Assembly: GCA_030681645.1 (NCBI GenBank)
Contig: JAUXRX010000057.1
Coordinates: 310,001 to 374,000 of the forward strand
Reading direction: 5' to 3'
DNA: 64,000 nt
Origin: Archangium sp.
Lineage (GTDB): Bacteria > Myxococcota > Myxococcia > Myxococcales > Myxococcaceae
The position numbers and the translations under genes are program-made. The notes beneath the pieces were generated by a model, which did no database searches, had not been told where the DNA came from, and was given only the letters and a program-made list of their open reading frames with translations. Shown here one piece after another: positions 19,748-28,594 of this stretch. Each line of letters begins with the position of its first letter. Position 1 is the first letter of the stretch.

Positions 19748-22700
19748 TCAGCCGGGTTCTGCCACGCGCGCGCCAAAGAGGCGATTGACAGATTCGAGCA
19801 GCTCGTCGGTCACCTGGACCTTGAGGTTGGTGCCGCCCACCAGGGCCTCTGCTTCCCCCGGCATGTGCAACGCCACCGCGATCGGAGTCGCCCCCGCGTG
19901 CTTCTTCGCGATCTCCGCCAACTGGGCCAGCTTGTCGTCCGTCGCCATGTCCACGTGCAGGCGCAGCTCGAGGCGCTTCACCCGCTTCTCCCGCACCTCT
20001 TTCAGCGACTGGATGTCGTCGACGATCAGCTCGGCCTGCGGGTTCTCCTCGTCGCGGCTCATCTGCACCGTGCCCGACACCAGCAGCGCGTCGTCACTCT
20101 TGAGCAGGTGTTCCCACTGGTCGTACCCGGGCTTCGGGCCCCCCTTGCCCCACTTGCCCGTCTTCGGGTCCATCACCGAGCGCCCGCCCTCCTTGCCCGG
20201 GAAGACCACCAGCTCCACCGAGCCAGACAGGTCTTCCAGCGTCACCCAGGCCATGCGCTTGCCCGTCTTGGTGGGCCGCTCGCGCATCACCGAGACGATG
20301 CCCGCGATGGTGATCTTCTCGTCGCGCCGCGCCCGCTGCACCGACTGAATGGGCCTCGCGTAGCGCCGCAGCTCCTTCTGGTACGCGTCGAGCGGGTGGC
20401 CCGAGACGTAGAAGCCGATCGCCGCCTTCTCCGCGGACAGCTTCTCCTTCTCGGTCCACGGCTCGGTCACCGCGTAGTCGTCGCGCGCGGCCTTCCCCGG
20501 CGGCGTGGAGGCCGCGAGCATGCCGAACAGGTTCGACTGCCCCACCAGCGCGTCCCGCTGCGTCGAGGCCCCGCGCTCCAGGGCGATCGGCACCGTGTCG
20601 AAGAGCTGCTTGCGGTGCCGCTTCTCGAAGTCGAAGGCGCCCGCCATCACCAGCGCTTCCATCGTCTTGCGGTTGACGCGCCGGCCGTCGACGCGCTCGC
20701 AGAAGTCGAAGAGCGAGGTGAAGGGCTTGACCTTGCGCGCCTCGAGGATCGCCTCGATCGCCGACTCGCCCACGCCCTTGATCGCCCCCAGCCCGAAGCG
20801 AATCTTTCCTTCCACCGCGCCGAACGCGAGATCCGACTCGTTGATGTCGGGGGGCAGCACCTGCACGCCGGCCTGGCGCGCCTCGGCGATGTGGAGCACC
20901 ACCTTGTCGGTGTTGTCCTTCTCGCTGGTGAGCAGCGCCGCCATGAACTCGATCGGGTAGTGCGCCTTGAGCCACGCGGTGTGGATGGTGATGAGCCCGT
21001 AGGCGGCGGAGTGCGACTTGTTGAAGCCGTACTGCGCGAACTTCTCCATCAGGTCGAAGACGCCGCTGGCGATCTTCGCGTCCACCTTCAGCTTCTCAGC
21101 GCCCTGCATGAACAAGGAGCGCTGCTTCTGCATCTCCTCGGCCTTCTTCTTCCCCATCGCGCGCCGCAGAATGTCTGCGCCACCCAGCGAGAAGCCGCCC
21201 AGGGCCTGGGCGATCTGCATCACCTGTTCCTGGTAGACGATGACCCCGTAGGTGTCCTTGAGCGAGGGCTCGAGCGTGGGGTGAGGGAAGGTGACCTTCT
21301 CCTTCCCGTGCTTCCGGTCGATGTACACGTCGACCATGGTGCGGCCGTCTTCGAGCTTCTGATCGAGCGGACCGGGCCGGTAGAGCGCGCCGGCGGCGAT
21401 CACGTCTTCGAAGCACGACGGCTTCATCTTCATCACCATCTCGGTGAAGCCCGATGATTCCATCTGGAACACGCCGGCGGTGTCGCCCGCGCTGATCAGC
21501 TCGAAGGTCTCGCGATCGTCGATCGGGATCCCTTCGCGGGTGAGCTGCTGGTCGGCCGGCAGCTTGCGGTTGACCAGGTTGATCGCGTTCTGGATGACGG
21601 TGAGCGTCTTGAGGCCGAGGAAGTCGAACTTCACCAGGCCCGCCGCTTCCACCTCGTCCTTGGCGAACTGGGTGACCAGCGTGGTCTCACCGGGCGGCCG
21701 GTAGACCGGCACGTAGTTCCAGAGCGGGCTGTCGGCGATCACCACGCCAGCGGCGTGCATGCCGGCCTGGCGGTTGAGGCCCTCCAGCGCCATCGAGACG
21801 TCGAGCACGTCCTTGCTGGTGATCTGCTTGCCGTCGACCTCGGCGAGCACCACCGGGTTGTCGTACATCTCCTTGAGCCGCGGCTCGCCGGCGATCTCCT
21901 TCTCGGGGTCACCGAAGATCGACTGCTTCAAGGTGATGCCCAGCAGCTCGGGCACCAGCTTCGCGAGGCGATCACCTTCCGAGAACGGAAGGCCGTACAC
22001 GCGGCACACGTCGCGCAGCACGCTCTTCGCCTTGAGCTGCCCGAAGGTGATGATCTGCCCCACGTTGTCGGCGCCGTACTTCCCCTGCACGTAGGTGATC
22101 ACCTCGTCGCGGCGGTCCTGGCAGAAGTCGATGTCGAAGTCGGGCATCGACACGCGCTCGGGGTTCAGGAAGCGCTCGAACAGCAGGTTGTACGGAATGG
22201 GATCGAGGTCGGTGATGCGCAGCGACCACGCCACGATCGAGCCGGCGCCAGAGCCGCGGCCGGGACCGACGGGGATGCCGGCCTCCTTCGCCCAGTTGAT
22301 GAAGTCCTGGACGATCAGGAAGTAGCCCGCGAAGCCCATTCTGTTGATGACCGCGGTCTCGAGCTCGAGCCGCTGCATGTAGAGGTTCTTGTCGACGGGG
22401 TACTTGAGCTCGCCGAAGCGGCGCTCCAGCCCCTTCTTCGCCAGCTCCGCCATGAAGGAGTCGGCGGAGTAGCCGTCGGGCACCTTGAACGTGGGCAGCA
22501 TCGGCTTGGCGAGGATGTTGTATTCCTCGACCATGTCGGTGATGCGCATGGTGTTGTCGACGGCCTCGGGCACGTCGTGGAAGTACGCGCGCATCTCGTC
22601 GGGGCCGCAGACGTAGAGCTTGTCGGTGCTGTGCCGCATGCGCTTGGCGTCGGTGAGCGTCTTGCCCGAGGCGATGCACATGAGCAGCTCGTGCGCGCGC

Positions 22701-23335
22701 GCGTCTTCCTGCTTGATGTAGTGCGCGTCGGCGGTGGCCGCGAGGGGGATGTCGAGGTCGCGCGAGAGCTGCTTCAGGTTCTCGTTCGCCTTGTTCTGCT
22801 CCTCCATGCCGTTCCACTGCACCTCGAGGAAGAAGTGGCCCGGCTCGAAGATCTCCTTGTATTCAGACGCCGCGCGCTTCGCGTGATCCATGTCGCCGCG
22901 GAACGCCGCCGACGTCACCTCGCCGCCCAGGCACGCGGTGAGGCCGATCACGCCCTTGCTGTGATCCTTGAGCAGCTGCTTGTCGATGCGCGGGTGGTAA
23001 TAAAAGCCGTCGAGGTACCCCTTCGACGAGAGGAAGCGGAGGTTCTGGTACCCCTCCTTGTTCTTCGCCAGGAGGATGAGGTGATTGGCGATCTTCTCGG
23101 TGCGATCCCCCCTGCCCTTCGGCCCCGCCACGTAGGCCTCGAGGCCGATGATGGGCTTGAGCGAGGCTTCCTTCGCCTTCTTGTAGAAGTCGACGGCGCC
23201 GAACATGTTGCCGTGATCCGTCACTGCGACCGACTTCATCCCCTTGGCCTGGACCGTCTTGATCAGGTCCTTCATGCGGATCGCGCCGTCGAGCAGCGAA
23301 TAGAGGGTGTGCAGGTGCAGATGGGTGAAAGACAT
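19748..23335 (-). CDS. dnaE: DNA polymerase III alpha subunit
   Basis: The catalytic subunit of the replicative polymerase, 1195 residues. An N-terminal PHP domain begins THLHLHTLYSLLDGA and includes TDHGNMFG. The polymerase palm has PDFDIDF near residue 399 and a third acidic block in VKFDFLGLKTL near 568; GPGRGSGAGS is also present. The tudor/HhH and OB-fold regions follow, as usual for DnaE. The ATG at 23335 is chosen because the PHP motif starts there and GGAGGGG lies upstream; the frame stays open 11 codons further. The ribosome binding site sits in the loop of a small inverted repeat (see that entry). Confidence 0.97.
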   Translation of the reverse strand: MSFTHLHLHTLYSLLDGAIRMKDLIKTVQAKGMKSVAVTDHGNMFGAVDFYKKAKEASLKPIIGLEAYVAGPKGRGDRTEKIANHLILLAKNKEGYQNLRFLSSKGYLDGFYYHPRIDKQLLKDHSKGVIGLTACLGGEVTSAAFRGDMDHAKRAASEYKEIFEPGHFFLEVQWNGMEEQNKANENLKQLSRDLDIPLAATADAHYIKQEDARAHELLMCIASGKTLTDAKRMRHSTDKLYVCGPDEMRAYFHDVPEAVDNTMRITDMVEEYNILAKPMLPTFKVPDGYSADSFMAELAKKGLERRFGELKYPVDKNLYMQRLELETAVINRMGFAGYFLIVQDFINWAKEAGIPVGPGRGSGAGSIVAWSLRITDLDPIPYNLLFERFLNPERVSMPDFDIDFCQDRRDEVITYVQGKYGADNVGQIITFGQLKAKSVLRDVCRVYGLPFSEGDRLAKLVPELLGITLKQSIFGDPEKEIAGEPRLKEMYDNPVVLAEVDGKQITSKDVLDVSMALEGLNRQAGMHAAGVVIADSPLWNYVPVYRPPGETTLVTQFAKDEVEAAGLVKFDFLGLKTLTVIQNAINLVNRKLPADQQLTREGIPIDDRETFELISAGDTAGVFQMESSGFTEMVMKMKPSCFEDVIAAGALYRPGPLDQKLEDGRTMVDVYIDRKHGKEKVTFPHPTLEPSLKDTYGVIVYQEQVMQIAQALGGFSLGGADILRRAMGKKKAEEMQKQRSLFMQGAEKLKVDAKIASGVFDLMEKFAQYGFNKSHSAAYGLITIHTAWLKAHYPIEFMAALLTSEKDNTDKVVLHIAEARQAGVQVLPPDINESDLAFGAVEGKIRFGLGAIKGVGESAIEAILEARKVKPFTSLFDFCERVDGRRVNRKTMEALVMAGAFDFEKRHRKQLFDTVPIALERGASTQRDALVGQSNLFGMLAASTPPGKAARDDYAVTEPWTEKEKLSAEKAAIGFYVSGHPLDAYQKELRRYARPIQSVQRARRDEKITIAGIVSVMRERPTKTGKRMAWVTLEDLSGSVELVVFPGKEGGRSVMDPKTGKWGKGGPKPGYDQWEHLLKSDDALLVSGTVQMSRDEENPQAELIVDDIQSLKEVREKRVKRLELRLHVDMATDDKLAQLAEIAKKHAGATPIAVALHMPGEAEALVGGTNLKVQVTDELLESVNRLFGARVAEPG

Positions 23336-23338
23336 GGG

Positions 23339-23358
23339 GGATTCCCCTCCGGGAATCC
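23339..23358 (-). promoter_or_regulatory. Hairpin presenting the dnaE ribosome binding site
   Basis: Eight-base arms GGATTCCC and GGGAATCC separated by four bases. Read on the minus strand, the loop is GGAG, the core of the ribosome binding site of dnaE, and the hairpin ends three bases before the start codon. It could influence dnaE translation or be a protein operator; function is inferred only from position. Confidence 0.5.
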
Positions 23359-23424
23359 GGTCTTTCAATCACCGATCGATCGCGGATTTCAATGGCCGAG
23401 GGGGCGCGGTTTCGCTGGACAAAC

Positions 23425-24582
23425 TCAGGCGACGTTCTCGTCAGCCCCGCCGAAGTAGCGGCCGATCGACTCGACGGTCGACGACGGGAACGCGGTGATG
23501 AGCTCCTCCGCCGTCTTGCGGAACTCGAGGCGGAGCTTCTCCGGGGCGCGGGCCGACCATTCCACCGCGCTCACCAGCGAGAGCGCCGTGGTGACGTTGA
23601 GCGCGGCGGCCGCACGGGGCTGATGGTGCAGCGCCACCGCCTCGATCAGGCTGGCCGGCAGGTTCCAGCGCGCCAGGAGCTGGGCGCCGATGGTGGCTGC
23701 GGTGCACCCCAGCCGTTCGGCCTGGGCAACCCAGGGGAGCACTCCGCTCTCCACCTGCTTCTCGATCGCCATCGCGTCGACCGGGAGCCTGGCCAACAGC
23801 AGCAGCTGGCCCACGTCGGCGAGGATGCCCGCGACGAAGGCCTGCTCGGCGAGCGCCGTTCTGCCGAGGAGCTCACGCATCGCGTAGGCCCGCAGCAGCG
23901 CCTCGTGCTGCAACGCCAGCGCCCGCTTGCCCTTCGCCAGCCCCTCGAAGACCTCGACGGTCAGCACCAAGTTCTTGAGCGGCACGATGCCCAGGTAGCG
24001 CACCGTCTCGCGCACGCTCGACACCCGGCGGGGCAGGCCGAAGTAGGCCGAGTTGATGATGCGCAGCACCGCCGCGGTGATGGCCGGGTCGCGCTCGACC
24101 ACGGCGGCGACGGCGTCCATCGAGACATCGGGGTCCTGCGCCATCTGGGAGATCTTCGCGTACGTCGCGGGCAGCGGCGGCAGATCGCCCAGCTGCCCCA
24201 CCACCACCCGCAGCCGATCCGAGCTCAGCGACTGGATCACCGCCACGGTGCGCTCGACCAGATCGAACAAGAGCGCGGGCAGCAGCGGCTTGCGCATCAC
24301 CTGATGGCTGAGAACCTGGAGCCGGGCGATCACCTCGCCCTTGAGCTCGGCCGGGGCCAACACGGTGCGGGCGACCCCGGGAAAGCGCTCCTTGAACCGG
24401 GCCAGCAGCGTCTCCACGCCCGGCAGGCTCGCCTCGCACACCACCGCGTCGAGGTCGGAGGCGGCCGCGAGCGCCTCCTCGCCTCCCGCCACGAAGTGAA
24501 GGTCCCAGGCAAAGCTCCGCAAGGACCGCTTCAGCCCCTCCGCCACCTGCTCGTCTGCTTCAACGATCAGTACCCGCCGCAC
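23425..24582 (-). CDS. Pseudo-receiver plus HDOD-domain signalling protein
   Basis: A 385-residue cytoplasmic protein. Residues 1-118 have the shape of a response-regulator receiver (RRVLIVEADEQVAEGL; VMRKPLLPALL keeps the conserved lysine), but the phospho-acceptor site reads AVVCEASLPG, with Glu where Asp is expected. Residues about 125-320 are an HDOD domain (LPPLPATYAKISQMAQDPDVSM, RIINSAYFGLPRRVSSVRETVRYLG), a relative of the HD phosphohydrolase domain that usually lacks its catalytic residues. Such proteins act in bacterial signalling, often motility or cell-cycle control. It is transcribed in the same direction as dnaE with an 89-base gap. A Glu in the acceptor position suggests a fixed on-like state. 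Confidence 0.85.
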   Translation of the reverse strand: MRRVLIVEADEQVAEGLKRSLRSFAWDLHFVAGGEEALAAASDLDAVVCEASLPGVETLLARFKERFPGVARTVLAPAELKGEVIARLQVLSHQVMRKPLLPALLFDLVERTVAVIQSLSSDRLRVVVGQLGDLPPLPATYAKISQMAQDPDVSMDAVAAVVERDPAITAAVLRIINSAYFGLPRRVSSVRETVRYLGIVPLKNLVLTVEVFEGLAKGKRALALQHEALLRAYAMRELLGRTALAEQAFVAGILADVGQLLLLARLPVDAMAIEKQVESGVLPWVAQAERLGCTAATIGAQLLARWNLPASLIEAVALHHQPRAAAALNVTTALSLVSAVEWSARAPEKLRLEFRKTAEELITAFPSSTVESIGRYFGGADENVA

Positions 24583-24678
24583 GCCGGGGAACGCTGCACC
24601 CCGCAGGCCGTCGCGAAGTCCCGTGATCAGGACCCCGAGGGCGGGTCGAAACCGGACAGGAGGTCAGCCGTGACCGGG

Positions 24679-25872
24679 TCAGGTGAGCACGAGCCCGGTG
24701 TGCGGGTTGGTGCCGAACGGCTGGTACGGGAGGTTGGTGAGGCGCGCCAGGTACGCCCAGAGGCCGAGGGCCTGCGGGGTGCCGGCGGCGAGGCGCACGT
24801 CGGCGTCGACGCGGCCGGTGGTGCCCACGCGCACGTTCTTGCCGATCACCGTGGCCGAGACGCCGGCCGCGTGATCCGAGCCGGGCAGCGAGCGGGAGAA
24901 GTCGCCGACGATCATCACGTTCACGTTGCGCCGGGTGTCGGCCACCATGCGGTTGATGAACACGCGCAGCGGCGGGAGGATCCGCGTGTTCATCATGTTG
25001 CGCACCGACGAGCCGTCGCGGTCGCCGTGCGTGTCCCAGCCGCCGTTGACGGCGACGCAGACGTTGGCGCCCGCCTCGATCATCACCTCGGCCGCGGCCA
25101 CCTGGGTGGTGAAGTTGGTGACCGCGGTGGTGGTGGGCTGGAAGCCGTAGGCGTTGGCGAGCGACACGTAGTTGTACGTCTTCACCGGCTTCTGCAGCGT
25201 CTCGACGGCGGCGCCGTAGCCCTCGCCCAGCGTCCTGGTGAGGCGCGGGCTGTTCACCAGCGTCTTGGCCGACATGAACCGGGAAGCGGCGATGGCCCGC
25301 TCGGCGATGGCCCGGTCGGGCACGGTGGCGTCGGTGATGCCACCGAGCGCGGCGATGGTGCTCTTCATGTCGTTGATGGTCTGGAAGGTGACGCCCGACT
25401 CCGCCTCGCGCCCGCCGGGCACGCTGCCGCCGCCGAGCTGCACGGCCTTGATCGCCCCGTCTCCCCCCAGGGCCGCGGCGAGCTTGAGCGCGGCGTTCGA
25501 GTTGCCGGCGGTGAAGCAGTGATCCTGCGCGGCCTCGTGGCTGGTGATGCCGTGGCGGATGCCCACGGTGGCCATGTGCTCGAGCGCGAAGGCGGGCAGG
25601 TTGCCGAAGGTGGGGCCGTCGACGACCAGGCCGTTGCCCAGCACCCGCTGGTTCGAGCCGGTCACGCCGAAGGTGCCTTCCCCGGCGAAGCTGTCGGCGC
25701 TGCCGAAGAGGGCGTTGTAACCGCCGCCCAGGAAGACCACGAGCAGCGCAGCCTTCTCAGGTGCCTCCTGCGCGAAGGCGGTGGAGGGCATCAGGCCCAG
25801 GCGTGAAGCGGCGGTGGCGCCGGCGACGCCAGCGAGTCCCTTGAGCCATTGACGACGGGAGAAGTTGTTCAT
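24679..25872 (-). CDS. Tat-exported DUF1501-family protein
   Basis: A 397-residue protein whose N-terminus has the twin-arginine motif SRRQWLKG (5-12), a hydrophobic core and an AFAQE cleavage site, so it is exported folded. The body has the DUF1501 pattern (ALLVVFLGGGYNAL, NGGWDTHGDRDGS, VNVMIVGDFSRSLPGSDHA), which has a sulfatase/alkaline phosphatase-like fold; this family is common in Planctomycetes and myxobacteria and poorly characterised. It is the last gene of a three-gene operon after a lipoprotein (12-base gap, AAAGGCG before the ATG) and a CxxCH protein. The pairing of DUF1501 with haem-motif proteins suggests joint work at the cell surface; the substrate is unknown. Confidence 0.85.
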   Translation of the reverse strand: MNNFSRRQWLKGLAGVAGATAASRLGLMPSTAFAQEAPEKAALLVVFLGGGYNALFGSADSFAGEGTFGVTGSNQRVLGNGLVVDGPTFGNLPAFALEHMATVGIRHGITSHEAAQDHCFTAGNSNAALKLAAALGGDGAIKAVQLGGGSVPGGREAESGVTFQTINDMKSTIAALGGITDATVPDRAIAERAIAASRFMSAKTLVNSPRLTRTLGEGYGAAVETLQKPVKTYNYVSLANAYGFQPTTTAVTNFTTQVAAAEVMIEAGANVCVAVNGGWDTHGDRDGSSVRNMMNTRILPPLRVFINRMVADTRRNVNVMIVGDFSRSLPGSDHAAGVSATVIGKNVRVGTTGRVDADVRLAAGTPQALGLWAYLARLTNLPYQPFGTNPHTGLVLT

Positions 25873-25884
25873 GGTGAGCGCCTT

Positions 25885-26535
25885 TCAGAAGGTCAGGAAG
25901 TCGGACGCGGTGAGCACGGACGCGCAGCCATGGGCCCAGCGGCGGCGCATGGTGGTCTCGCTGGTGGAATAGACGCCGATCACGTTGGCGCAGGCCTCGA
26001 TCTCCGGGGCCATCGCGGTGCGGCCCCAGAACTTCTTCGCCCAGGTCGCGCACTCCGCCTTCGCGGTCTCGATGGTGGGCGGCTGGGCGTACTGGGTGGG
26101 CTGCGCGGTGGCGGTGAGGCAGCCCTGAAACGCGATCCGGTACGCCTGGTACAGGCTCACCGCGTTCGCGTCGGTCTTCGGGTACCAGCGGGCGGGGGTG
26201 AGGCCGAAGGTCGACTCCGACTGCGCGAGGAGCTCGGGGGTGTTGCCCAGCACGCGAATGTACTCGGACTGCAGCGCGGCGAAGGGCTTGGTGCGGGCGC
26301 GCTCGAGGCCCACGTCGGCCTCCTTGCGATCCTGGGTGAGGTCGGCCCCGCCGAAGCCCTCGTACGAGCGGCCCGACTCACACAGGGCGACCTCGGGGGC
26401 CACCACCCTGCTCCCGGAGACCTCGGTGGCGTCGATGGGCACGATGTCTTCCTTCGCGACGTCGACCTGCTCGATCTCCGCCTCGCAACCGGTCAACACC
26501 GCCACCAGGACTCCAAAGATGTGCATGCGTGTCAT
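25885..26535 (-). CDS. Hypothetical lipoprotein in CxxCH/DUF1501 operon
   Basis: A 216-residue protein. A signal peptide ends with LTGC, a lipobox, followed by an acidic linker. The remainder is helical with five or so cysteines (ALCESGRSYEG, FQGCLTATA, KAECATWAKKFWG, IEACANVIG, GCASVLTAS). No family is recognised. The frame is open far upstream, but only the ATG at 26535 begins with a lipoprotein signal. It starts 11 bases after the stop of the CxxCH gene and ends 12 bases before the DUF1501 gene. Conservation of position between these two suggests an anchor or assembly partner for them. Confidence 0.7.
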   Translation of the reverse strand: MTRMHIFGVLVAVLTGCEAEIEQVDVAKEDIVPIDATEVSGSRVVAPEVALCESGRSYEGFGGADLTQDRKEADVGLERARTKPFAALQSEYIRVLGNTPELLAQSESTFGLTPARWYPKTDANAVSLYQAYRIAFQGCLTATAQPTQYAQPPTIETAKAECATWAKKFWGRTAMAPEIEACANVIGVYSTSETTMRRRWAHGCASVLTASDFLTF

Positions 26536-26546
26536 GGCGTGTGTCC

Positions 26547-27470
26547 TCACTGGCAGTACGACGGGTCGGTGGCGACGGTAGCGAGGGCAGACTGGATGGT
26601 GCCCTCGGCGCGGAAGGTGTCGACGCAGCGGTCGAACAGGGGGCCCTCGCAGGACAGCTCGTTGCGGCCGTAGAGGAACTGGAAGGCGAGCCGGCAGACG
26701 CGGAAGTCGAACGAGGTGCTGTTGACCAGCGCGGTCATCAGCTCCTTGTCGTTGCTGATGGACTGGCCGAGCAGGTCCTGGGGGCCGGCGGTGGGCGCGG
26801 TGAAGGTGATGGTCTCGCCGGTCTTCACCTTCTTGGTGAGCACGCTGGCGACGCGGTCGAGCGCGAACCAGCCGTCGTAGTGGCAGCCCCGGCAGCTGGC
26901 GTTCTGCCGGCCGGTCGCAGAGAAGTCGGCGCCCGGCGTCTGCACCGCGGCGGTCAGCTTGAGGCCCGTGGTGTTGTTGAGAATGCGGTAGGCCGTCTGC
27001 AGCTTGATGCCGCTCTCTTCGTTGCCGCTGTAGCGCTCGAGCCAGGCCTTCGAGCGGTAGAAGCCCAGGCCGTTGGGGTCGTCGCGCACCACCACCTGGC
27101 CGTTGGAGACCGCGACGTCGTAGGCGCCGATGAAGAGGTCGCGCCACGGCTTGTCGTTCATGAGGATGTGGCGGGTGAGGTGGTACGCCGGATCGTCGAC
27201 CGACGCGGTGCCGGGGGTGTCGTTGAAGGTGGTGTTGATGAAGCGGGCGAAGCGCTCGATGAAGGCGTCAGACTCGAGCAGCGCGGCGACCTCCATCTGC
27301 GGGTTGGCCGACGAGAGCACCGCGGCGCTCGGGCTCTTGCCGGTGAGCGCGATGCCCAAGCGCACCGCGCAGCGCTCGGCCCGCTGGGGATCGACGGGCC
27401 CGCCCACGGCCGTCTGGGCTTGCGCCAGGCTCGCCACCACCACCGTTGCTGCGATCAGGAATCGGGTCAT
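26547..27470 (-). CDS. Exported protein with single c-type haem motif (CxxCH)
   Basis: A 307-residue protein with a signal peptide (about 1-19, ending AQAQT). Near residue 193 it has CRGCH in ASCRGCHYDGWFALD, a covalent haem-attachment motif. The layout resembles the planctomycete/myxobacterial DUF1592/DUF1585-type exported cytochromes (FINTTFNDTPG, HILMNDKPWRDLFIGAYD, FQFLYGRNELSC), but I cannot assign an exact family. The ATG at 27470 has GAGGAGG upstream and begins the signal peptide; the frame extends 24 codons further. It heads the operon with the lipoprotein and DUF1501 gene. An FNR-type palindrome lies about 170 bases upstream, suggesting redox or oxygen control. Confidence 0.75.
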   Translation of the reverse strand: MTRFLIAATVVVASLAQAQTAVGGPVDPQRAERCAVRLGIALTGKSPSAAVLSSANPQMEVAALLESDAFIERFARFINTTFNDTPGTASVDDPAYHLTRHILMNDKPWRDLFIGAYDVAVSNGQVVVRDDPNGLGFYRSKAWLERYSGNEESGIKLQTAYRILNNTTGLKLTAAVQTPGADFSATGRQNASCRGCHYDGWFALDRVASVLTKKVKTGETITFTAPTAGPQDLLGQSISNDKELMTALVNSTSFDFRVCRLAFQFLYGRNELSCEGPLFDRCVDTFRAEGTIQSALATVATDPSYCQ

Positions 27471-27637
27471 CCGGTGCCTCCTCGATGAAGTCGAGGGTGC
27501 GACAGAGCAACCCATGTGCCTCGGAGTGCAGAACCTGCACACTCGTATTGATCCGTTTGGTTACGCGCGGTTAGGGCCGTGTGGCTGCAGCGCGCACATG
27601 TAAACAGCCGTGTTCATGGGACTGAGGGCGCCCGCGC

Positions 27638-27651
27638 TTGATGCGCATCAA
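27638..27651. promoter_or_regulatory. FNR/Anr-type palindromic box
   Basis: TTGATGCGCATCAA matches exactly the TTGAT-N4-ATCAA consensus of FNR/Anr/Dnr-type regulators. It lies 168 bases upstream of the exported CxxCH gene that reads on the minus strand and next to a dispersed hairpin repeat. A match by chance is possible but unlikely in GC-rich DNA. Confidence 0.45.
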
Positions 27652-27661
27652 TGTGGTCAGG

Positions 27662-27740
27662 GAGAAAAAGGGGACAGGCTGCTTTTTCGTCCGGGGGCAG
27701 CACTCCCAACGTCGAAAAAGCAGCCTGTCCCCATTTTCTC
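27662..27740. repeat. Long hairpin repeat with GGGGACAGGCT arms, copy 1
   Basis: Two 28-base arms (27662-27689 and 27713-27740), one mismatch, 23-base loop. The arms contain GGGGACAGGCTGCTTTTTCG and its complement. It overlaps the stop codon of the gene to the right by two bases and could terminate it. The outer part (AAAAGGGGACAGGCT) is shared with the hairpin at 40824-40912. The form suggests a REP-like or miniature mobile element. Confidence 0.85.
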
Positions 27741-28512
27741 AGAGCGTGCCGGCGCGGCGCTTCAGCTCGGCATCCAGCACGCGGAGCTCGGCCTTGAGGC
27801 GGACGAAGTTGGCGTACATGCCGTCGGGCTGCTTGCCGGGCATCTTGCGAATCTGGTCGCGCAGCTGGCCCATGGTGTTGCCGATCTCAGTGAGGCGGCG
27901 GTTGAGATCTTCCTCGGCGCCCGCGCGAACGCCGAGCAGCTCATCGACCTCGAGCTTTCCTTCGAGGTGCCGCTCGGTCTGCTTGAACGAGAGCTTCACC
28001 GGGGCGTTGGCGAGGGCGGCGTCGACGAGCTCGACGGTCTTGAGGGCGTTCTCCTCGAAGCTGGACAGGTCCTTCGCGTCGCGCATGCGCAGGAGCGACT
28101 CGCTGAGCTCGACGAAGAGCGGCTGCTTCGGGTTGCGGCCCGGCGGAGAGAAGAGGCTGAGCAGCCAGACGTCGATGCCGTCACCGCCGGCCTGCTCGAG
28201 GGCCTGGCGCATGAGGGGGAGCCACGCGGGGCGCAGCTTTTCCATCGCGACGCGGGGTTGATTGACCGAGGCCAGCGCCACGCGCAGGGCCGACTGGAGG
28301 CCCCCCTTCACCTCGTCGCGCGACATCACGGCGCGGGGGGTGAAGACGCGCTCGCGCCAGGCGCCCTGGCTCACTTCGGGGGCGGCCTCGGCGGCCTTCT
28401 TCAGATCGGCCAACGAGACCTTCGACTTGCCCCCGACGAAGGAGTCCTCGGAGCGCGCGTCGAACCCCTGGCCCACCTTGATGGTCTCGTCTCCGGGCTT
28501 CTTGATGGTCAT
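27739..28512 (-). CDS. Hypothetical helical protein
   Basis: A 257-residue protein without signal peptide or membrane segment and with no recognised family. The N-terminal 60 residues are polar and probably disordered; the rest is helical, with a leucine-rich central part (WLPLMRQALEQAGGDGIDVWLLSLF) and a C-terminal likely coiled coil (EDLNRRLTEIGNTMGQLRDQI). I chose the ATG at 28512 (MTIKKPGDE); the longer open frame upstream runs into the divergent lipoprotein gene. The stop codon overlaps the hairpin repeat by two bases, so the element inserted or settled exactly at its 3' end. Function is unknown. Confidence 0.65.
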   Translation of the reverse strand: MTIKKPGDETIKVGQGFDARSEDSFVGGKSKVSLADLKKAAEAAPEVSQGAWRERVFTPRAVMSRDEVKGGLQSALRVALASVNQPRVAMEKLRPAWLPLMRQALEQAGGDGIDVWLLSLFSPPGRNPKQPLFVELSESLLRMRDAKDLSSFEENALKTVELVDAALANAPVKLSFKQTERHLEGKLEVDELLGVRAGAEEDLNRRLTEIGNTMGQLRDQIRKMPGKQPDGMYANFVRLKAELRVLDAELKRRAGTL

Positions 28513-28594
28513 GCGAGAGGCCGCAGTCTGCCACGCTCGACGCACCCGTTGGAAAGATTGGCCACCCCACCCCGCTCGGGCGTAGTGAGGAGTC

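Noticed and set aside
27471-27661. A small gene between the CxxCH operon and the hairpin repeat
   Set aside because: No frame with a ribosome binding site and protein-like content; the stretch holds the FNR-type box and probably the promoter.
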